DNA of 64,000 nucleotides from contig NZ_BCYO01000003.1 in assembly GCF_001598235.1 (NCBI RefSeq), positions 62,001 to 126,000 of the forward strand, given 5' to 3'. The first letter of the stretch is position 1. Each line of letters begins with the position of its first letter. The stretch is from Polaromonas jejuensis NBRC 106434. Lineage in GTDB: Bacteria > Pseudomonadota > Gammaproteobacteria > Burkholderiales > Burkholderiaceae_C. This document shows, piece after piece, positions 58,408-64,000 of the stretch. The position numbers were made by a program, and so were the translations under genes. The notes under the pieces are model-generated. The model saw only the letters and a list, made by a program, of their open reading frames with translations, made no database searches and was not told where the DNA came from.

Positions 58408-59721
58408 TCAAGCGTCGCGCGCCAGGCGCAGGCCGCTGAACTGCCACTGGGCGTCGGGCGGAAAGAAGTTGCGGTAGCTCGCGCGGATATGGCTTCGCGG
58501 CGTGGCGCAGGAGCCGCCGCGCAGCACGAACTGGTTGCACATGAACTTGCCGTTGTATTCCCCCACCAGCCCCTCCCACGGTTTGTAGCCGGGATACGGG
58601 TTGTAGTTGGACTGCGTCCACTCCCAGACATCGCCCAGCATCTGTGTCGGCGCGCCGTGGCCGGGCTCTTGCTGCGGCAAGGGGTGGTAGGCCGCATTCT
58701 CGACAAAGTTGCCAGCCGGCCCCTCCGAAGCGGGCAGGGTGCGGGCCGCCAGCTCCCATTCAAATTCGGTCGGCAGCCGAGCGCCCGCCCAGCGTGCAAA
58801 CGCATCGGCCTCAAAGTAGCTCAGATGGCAGACGGGGGTGTTCGGGTCCACCGCCGCCAGCCCTTGCAGCGTGAAATGGCGGTAGTCCTTGTGATGGGCA
58901 TGATCTAGCCAATAAAGCGGCAGGCGGTGCTGGCCTGCCTGCACCCAGTCCCAGCCCAGGGACAGCCACAGTTCGGGCCGCTGGTAGCCGTGGTCGGCAA
59001 TGAAGGCCATCATCTCGCCATTGGTGACGAGCCGGCTGGCCAGCTCGAAAGGGGCGATGTAGGCAGGGTGACGCGGCGTTTCATTGTCAAACGCAAACAT
59101 ACCGTCCTGCTCCGCTTCGAAACCATGGCGCACCAGGCCACCGGCGTAGCCGTGCCAGCGCACTGGCTGGGGATGGATGCCGGCGAGCGGCCAGCGCCTG
59201 GCGTAGGCGGGGCCTTGCGGATTGAATGACAAGGCATGTTTGATGTCGGTCAGCAGCAATTCCTGGTGCTGTTGTTCGTGGTGCAGCCCCAGCGTGATGA
59301 GCGGCGCCAGTTCGCGGTAAAGCGTTTTGTTTGTCGTCGCCAGCAGATTCAGCACGCGTGCATTGACCTGCGCGCGGTAATCCAGCACTTCCTGAAGTGA
59401 GGGGCGGCTGATGAGGCCACGCTGCGGGCGCGGATACTTGTCGCCCACGCCGTTGTAATAGCTGTTGAACAGCACGCGGAAGCCGGCATCGAAAGGCTTG
59501 AAGTCCGTTTCAAATCGTTCCAGCACAAAGGTTTCAAAAAACCAGCTGACGTGGGCCAGATGCCATTTGGCGGGGCTGGCATCCGGCATGGACTGGAGCT
59601 GGCAATCCTCCGCGCTCAGCGGCTGTATGAGGCGCTCTGTTTGGCCGCGGACCCGCTGAAAGTGCTCAGCCAGCGCCGGTATCGGGGCGTCATCATGGGG
59701 GGCGATGTGAGGTGAAGGCAT
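58408..59721 (-). CDS. egtB: Ergothioneine synthase EgtB-like (DinB + FGE-sulfatase), 437 aa
   Basis: N-terminal DinB-like domain with iron ligands of the HxxxEH type (LGLHHEQQHQELLLTDIKHA near residue 150 and WHLAHVSWFFETFVLERF near 53). C-terminal FGE-sulfatase/C-type-lectin domain with FEWELAARTLPA, WEWTQSNYNPYPG, FVLRGGSCATPRSHIRASYRNF. It joins hercynine with a sulfur donor using O2. Partner of egtD, which is 12 kb to the left. Confidence 0.9.
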   Translation of the reverse strand: MPSPHIAPHDDAPIPALAEHFQRVRGQTERLIQPLSAEDCQLQSMPDASPAKWHLAHVSWFFETFVLERFETDFKPFDAGFRVLFNSYYNGVGDKYPRPQRGLISRPSLQEVLDYRAQVNARVLNLLATTNKTLYRELAPLITLGLHHEQQHQELLLTDIKHALSFNPQGPAYARRWPLAGIHPQPVRWHGYAGGLVRHGFEAEQDGMFAFDNETPRHPAYIAPFELASRLVTNGEMMAFIADHGYQRPELWLSLGWDWVQAGQHRLPLYWLDHAHHKDYRHFTLQGLAAVDPNTPVCHLSYFEADAFARWAGARLPTEFEWELAARTLPASEGPAGNFVENAAYHPLPQQEPGHGAPTQMLGDVWEWTQSNYNPYPGYKPWEGLVGEYNGKFMCNQFVLRGGSCATPRSHIRASYRNFFPPDAQWQFSGLRLARDA

Positions 59722-59813
59722 GGCCGGTCAATGCAAGGGCTTCCGTGGCTTGAAGCGTGGGTCGCTGAACCGCAAATAAAGCGTATTTCCCAGCTTCCAC
59801 GATTTGCCGGCGC

Positions 59814-60569
59814 TCAGCTGTCAGACAAGGCGCCGACATTGACCTTGGGTTGGAGGGCGGAGTCAAGCGCCCGGCGCTCGTCGAACACAAAGCATTCACC
59901 CGCAAAGTGGGCGTGGCCGCTTTCCTCAAAGTATTTCAAAATGCCGCCATCCAGCTGGTAAACATGGGTGACGCCGGCCTCCTGCATGAAAATGGCGGCC
60001 TTTTCGCAGCGTATGCCCCCGGTGCAAAAGCTCACCACCGTCTTGCCCTCCAGCTCATGGCGGTGGTCCAGCACGGCCTGCGGGAATTCGGTGAATTTGT
60101 CGATGCGCCAGTCAATGGCATTGCGGAAGGTGCCCACATCCACTTCAAAGGTATTGCGCGTGTCCAGGGTCACCACGGGGCGGCCCTGGTCGTCGTGTCC
60201 GCTGTCCAGCCAGCGCTTGAGCGTGGCCGCGTCCACGGCCGGGGCACGGCCCGCCGTGGGGCGTATGGCCGGATGATTCATGCGGATGATTTCCGGCTTG
60301 ATTTTGACCAGCAGCTTGCGAAAAGGCTGGGCGTGGGAGCGGCTTTCCCTGATTTCCAGGTCGTGAAAACGTGCGTCGGAGCGCAGCCATGCCAGAAAAT
60401 CATGAATGTCGCTGCTGCCGGCGGCCAGAAACAGGTTGATCCCCTCTTCGGCGAGCAGCACGGTGCCCTTGATGCCACGCGGCTTCAGGGCGTCCAGCAG
60501 GGCGGTCTGCAAGGCCGGCAGGTCGTCCAGCGGTACGAATTTGTACGCTGCAATGTTCAAAATTTGCAT
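59814..60569 (-). CDS. trhO: tRNA uridine(34) hydroxylase, rhodanese-type (TrhO/UPF0176), 251 aa
   Basis: N-terminal ferredoxin-like part (VLLAEEGINLFLAAG), then a rhodanese domain with TLDTRNTFEVDVGTFRNAID and active site FCTGGIRCEKA (Cys182, Cys188). It makes 5-hydroxyuridine at the wobble position of tRNA. Start ATG at 60569 (MQILNIAAYKF). Confidence 0.9.
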   Translation of the reverse strand: MQILNIAAYKFVPLDDLPALQTALLDALKPRGIKGTVLLAEEGINLFLAAGSSDIHDFLAWLRSDARFHDLEIRESRSHAQPFRKLLVKIKPEIIRMNHPAIRPTAGRAPAVDAATLKRWLDSGHDDQGRPVVTLDTRNTFEVDVGTFRNAIDWRIDKFTEFPQAVLDHRHELEGKTVVSFCTGGIRCEKAAIFMQEAGVTHVYQLDGGILKYFEESGHAHFAGECFVFDERRALDSALQPKVNVGALSDS

Positions 60570-60652
60570 GATGTGGCCAATTGTAGGCAAGGGGGTTGGC
60601 GGGACGCTCCGACATTGGCGGGTACGGCAGTTGCCCCGCCCTAAAATGACGC

Positions 60653-63600
60653 ATGTTTGTTCACTTACGTATTCACACCGAGTTCTCGGTCATCGACGGT
60701 ACCAACCGCATTGATGAAATCGTCCGGGCCGCTGCAGCCGACCAGCAGCCTGCGCTGGCCATCACCGACCTGAGCAACCTGTTTGGCACAGTCAAGTTTT
60801 ACAAGGAAGGCCGCGGGGCGGGTGTGAAGCCCTTGATAGGCGCCGATGTCTGGGTGCAGGTGCCGGGGAAAGAAGCCGCTGCCCCGGCGGCCCGCCTGCT
60901 GCTGCTGGTCCAAAACCGCCAGGGCTATCTGAATCTGTCGGAGCTGCTGACGCGCGCCTGGACGCAAAACGTGGTGCGGGACCAGGCCGTCATCAAGCTG
61001 GAATGGCTGGAAGAGCTGAATGAAGGCCTGATAGCCCTGTCAGGGGCGCAGGGCGGCGCGGTGGGCCAGGCGCTGGTGCAGGGCGACGGCACGCGCGCGC
61101 TGGAATGCGCCCTGCATTTCGCGGGTATCTTCCCGCATCGCTTCTACCTGGAACTGCAGCGTGCCCAGCGTCCGGATGATGAACGCCATGTGGCGGCAGC
61201 CGTTCAACTGGCCGCCCGGCTCGGGCTGCCGGTGGTGGCAACCCATCCGGTGCAGTTTCTGACCTACGAGGATTACGAGGCGCATGAGGCGCGCGTGTGT
61301 ATTTCCGAGGGTGAAATCCTGGGCAATGCACGCCGCGTGCGCAGGTTCACGCGCGAGCAATATTTCAAGTCCGCGGCCCAGATGGCGCAGCTGTTTGCCG
61401 ATGTGCCCTCGGCCCTGGCCAACACGCTGGAAATCGCCAAGCGCTGCAACCTCACGCTGGTACTGGGCAAGCCCATGCTGCCCGACTACCCCACGCCCGA
61501 AGTGGATGGCGTGCGCATGCCCATCGACGCCTACTTCCGCCATGCGTCGTTCGAGGGGCTGGAGGAGCGTCTGGCGCATCTGTATCCCGATGTGGCGCTG
61601 CGCGACCAGAAGCGGCCCGCCTATGTGGAGCGGCTGGAGTTCGAGATCAACACCATCCTGAACATGGGCTTCCCGGGCTACTTCCTGATCGTCGGCGACT
61701 TCATCAACTGGGCCAAAAACAATGGCTGCCCGGTGGGGCCGGGACGCGGCTCGGGGGCCGGCTCGCTGGTGGCCTACGCCCTGAAGATCACCGACCTGGA
61801 CCCCTTGCAGTACAACCTGCTGTTCGAGCGTTTCCTGAACCCCGAGCGGGTTTCCATGCCCGACTTTGATATCGACTTTTGCCAGCAGAACCGCGACCGC
61901 GTGATCGACTACGTGAAGGACAAGTACGGCAAGGATGCCGTGAGCCAGATCGTGACCTTCGGTACCATGGCCGCCCGCGCCGCCATTCGCGATGTGGGCC
62001 GGGTGCTTGATTTTCCTTACGGCTTTTGCGACGGCATTTCCAAGCTGATTCCCAACAAGCCGGGCCAGCAGATCACGATCGAGCAGGCCAAGGAGGCCGA
62101 GCCCATACTGGCCGAGCGGGAAGCCAGGGAAGAGGACGTGCGCACGCTGCTGGAGCTGGCGCAAAAGCTCGAAGGCCTGACGCGCAACGTCGGCATGCAC
62201 GCCGGTGGCGTGCTGATCGCGCCCAGCCGACTCACCGACTTTTGCCCCTTGTATGCGCAGCCCGGCAGCAATTCGGCGGTGAGCCAGTACGACAAGGATG
62301 ACGTGGAGGCCATAGGCCTGGTGAAGTTCGACTTCCTGGGCCTGGCCACGCTGACCATTCTGGAAATCGCCCGCGAGTTCATCATCCAGCGGCACCCGGC
62401 GCAAAAAGACTTCAAGTTTGAAGACCTGCCGCTCAACGACCGCAAGGTCTATGAGCTGTTCGGCAGCGGCCAGACGGAAGCCGTGTTCCAGTTTGAAAGT
62501 ATCGGCATGCAGCGCATGCTGAAAGACGCCAAGCCGAATCGTCTCGAAGACCTGATTGCCATGAATGCGCTCTACCGGCCGGGGCCGATGGAGCTGATTC
62601 CGACCTACATCGCGCGCAAGCAGGGCAAGGAAGAGCCCGAGTACCCGGATCCGCGCGTCAAGCCCATTCTGGAAGAGACCTACGGCATCATGGTCTACCA
62701 GGAGCAGGTGATGCAGACCGCGCAGATTCTGGGCGGCTACTCACTGGGCGGCGCCGACATGCTGCGCCGCGCCATGGGCAAGAAAAAGAAGGAAGAGATG
62801 GACGCCCAGCGCGCGGTGTTCCGAAAAGGCGCGGGCATCAATGGGCTATCCGAAGAAAAGGCCGACGAGGTTTTCGACCTGATGGAAAAGTTCGCGGGCT
62901 ACGGCTTCAACAAGTCGCACTCTGCCGCTTACGCGCTGCTGGCCTACCACACGGCCTGGCTCAAGGTGCATTACACCGCCGAGTTCTTTGCGGCCAATAT
63001 GACCGTTGAAATGGACGACACGGACAAGCTGAAGATTCTCTTTGGCGATGCGCTGAAGATGGGGCTGCAGTTCGAGTCGCCCGATGTCAACCGCGGCCAT
63101 TACCGTTTCGAGCCGATCAGCGCCAAGTCAGTGCGCTACGGCCTGGGCGCCATCAAGGGCACGGGGCAGCAGGCGATTGAGGCCATCGTGGCGGCACGCC
63201 AAGAGGGCGGCCCCTTCACGTCGCTTTACGACTTCTGCGTGCGCGTGGACCGCAGCCGGATGAACAAGCGCACGGTCGAGGCGCTCATCAAGGGTGGCGC
63301 CTTTGACAACCTGCATCTGAACCGTGCTGAGCTGCTGGCGTCGGTGGACCGGGCGTTTGAGTTTGCCGCCACCACGCAAGCCAACGCCAACCAGGGCGGC
63401 CTGTTTGACATGGGGGACTCCCACGCGTCCAGCACGCAGGAGCCGCCGCTGGTTCCGGCCGTGCCGTTTGGTGTGAAGGCGCGCCTGGTGCTCGAGAAAA
63501 CGGCGATCGGCTTTTACCTGTCGGGCCATTTGTTTGACGAGGTCGAGGCCGAGGTCAGGCAGTTTGCCAAGCGGAAAATTGAAGACCTGATTGATTCGCG

Positions 63601-64000
63601 CGACCCGCAACTGCTGGCCGCCATTGTGGGTGATCTGCGCGTGATCAATGGCAACCGCGGCAAGGTCGTGATCTTCAAGCTGGACGATAAAACCGATGTG
63701 CTGGAGGCGTCCGTGGATGAGGCAACCTACAACGCCAACCGCAACCTCCTGAAAGACGACGAACTGGTGATTGTGCAGGGCACGCTGCAAGGCGCGTCCG
63801 AGCGTTTTGGCCGGCGCTTCAAGGTGACCCAGGTATGGGACCTGGAGACCGCGCGCTGCAAGTTCGGCAAGTACCTGCGCGTGGCCGTCAATGGTACGGC
63901 GCCGGACATTTCGCGCCTGGTCAGGGACTTTCCGCCGCGCCGCGAAATGACGGAGCAGGGTGAGCTCAACCGTGGTTTGCCGGTGCGCCTGAGCCTGCGC
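60653..64000 (+). CDS. dnaE: DNA polymerase III alpha subunit, partial (C-terminus off window)
   Basis: Replicative polymerase. PHP domain begins HLRIHTEFSVIDGTNRIDEI. The catalytic core has FPGYFLIVGDFINWAKNNGC, VGPGRGSGAGSLVAYAL, MPDFDIDFCQ (active-site Asp near residue 402-408), and FGTMAARAAIRDVGRVLDFP, then MLRRAMGKKKKEEMDAQR and FNKSHSAAYALLAYHTAWLK. 1116 codons are visible; the family is about 1150-1180, so only the end is missing. Divergent from trhO. Confidence 0.97.
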   Translation, partial: MFVHLRIHTEFSVIDGTNRIDEIVRAAAADQQPALAITDLSNLFGTVKFYKEGRGAGVKPLIGADVWVQVPGKEAAAPAARLLLLVQNRQGYLNLSELLTRAWTQNVVRDQAVIKLEWLEELNEGLIALSGAQGGAVGQALVQGDGTRALECALHFAGIFPHRFYLELQRAQRPDDERHVAAAVQLAARLGLPVVATHPVQFLTYEDYEAHEARVCISEGEILGNARRVRRFTREQYFKSAAQMAQLFADVPSALANTLEIAKRCNLTLVLGKPMLPDYPTPEVDGVRMPIDAYFRHASFEGLEERLAHLYPDVALRDQKRPAYVERLEFEINTILNMGFPGYFLIVGDFINWAKNNGCPVGPGRGSGAGSLVAYALKITDLDPLQYNLLFERFLNPERVSMPDFDIDFCQQNRDRVIDYVKDKYGKDAVSQIVTFGTMAARAAIRDVGRVLDFPYGFCDGISKLIPNKPGQQITIEQAKEAEPILAEREAREEDVRTLLELAQKLEGLTRNVGMHAGGVLIAPSRLTDFCPLYAQPGSNSAVSQYDKDDVEAIGLVKFDFLGLATLTILEIAREFIIQRHPAQKDFKFEDLPLNDRKVYELFGSGQTEAVFQFESIGMQRMLKDAKPNRLEDLIAMNALYRPGPMELIPTYIARKQGKEEPEYPDPRVKPILEETYGIMVYQEQVMQTAQILGGYSLGGADMLRRAMGKKKKEEMDAQRAVFRKGAGINGLSEEKADEVFDLMEKFAGYGFNKSHSAAYALLAYHTAWLKVHYTAEFFAANMTVEMDDTDKLKILFGDALKMGLQFESPDVNRGHYRFEPISAKSVRYGLGAIKGTGQQAIEAIVAARQEGGPFTSLYDFCVRVDRSRMNKRTVEALIKGGAFDNLHLNRAELLASVDRAFEFAATTQANANQGGLFDMGDSHASSTQEPPLVPAVPFGVKARLVLEKTAIGFYLSGHLFDEVEAEVRQFAKRKIEDLIDSRDPQLLAAIVGDLRVINGNRGKVVIFKLDDKTDVLEASVDEATYNANRNLLKDDELVIVQGTLQGASERFGRRFKVTQVWDLETARCKFGKYLRVAVNGTAPDISRLVRDFPPRREMTEQGELNRGLPVRLSLR

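Overview
The window is high-GC DNA from a betaproteobacterium, most likely a member of the Comamonadaceae (Polaromonas/Rhodoferax/Acidovorax type). The evidence is the character of the housekeeping genes (alaS, gabD, trmB, gluQ, dnaE), the tricarboxylate transporter genes, and a short palindromic repeat (GCTATT-N-ATAGC) that I believe is common in this family.

Positions 1 to about 35,885 are a lambda-like siphophage prophage whose left end lies outside the window. A leftward early operon (8971 down to 1) carries small phage proteins, DUF2303, a dNMP kinase, an ASCH-like protein, a C5 cytosine methyltransferase and three paralogous DUF1566 (C-type-lectin-like) proteins. The switch region (9.0-10.8 kb) holds a repressor without a peptidase domain, two small genes co-transcribed with it, a YdaS/Cro-like gene, and five copies of a TACC-N4-GGTA operator around two matching promoters. 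The rightward early operon (10.4-13.8 kb) has CII-like, O-like and Q-like genes. The late operon (13.9-35.5 kb) runs HNH, TerS, TerL, portal, protease, capsid, connectors, tail tube, G/GT chaperones with a -1 frameshift, tape measure, tail tip, fibres, holin candidates and lysozyme. The right boundary is a host tRNA-Gly gene that keeps its promoter and 5' half but not its 3' half.

The most interesting signal is in two of the DUF1566 genes, 8 kb apart. They share a 108-bp segment in which all 15 differences fall in codon positions 1 and 2 of nine codons ending in C. None of the 36 third positions differs, and both segments are followed by the same 12-mer and then a hairpin. This is the signature of variable regions rewritten by a diversity-generating retroelement (DGR). 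No reverse transcriptase or template repeat is in the window; both would be expected left of position 1.

From 36 to 64 kb is host chromosome: a DsrE-family gene, an IS3 transposase remnant, tctA/tctB with the tctD/tctE two-component system (tctC absent), gabD, alaS, ergothioneine-type genes egtD and egtB (12 kb apart), a TlpA-like thioredoxin and a transglutaminase, RNA-modification genes (RluA-type, trmB, gluQ, trhO), a LysR-linked redox/stress cluster (two pirins, DoxX, flavodoxin-fold quinone reductase, OsmC), a DUF599 membrane protein and the start of dnaE.
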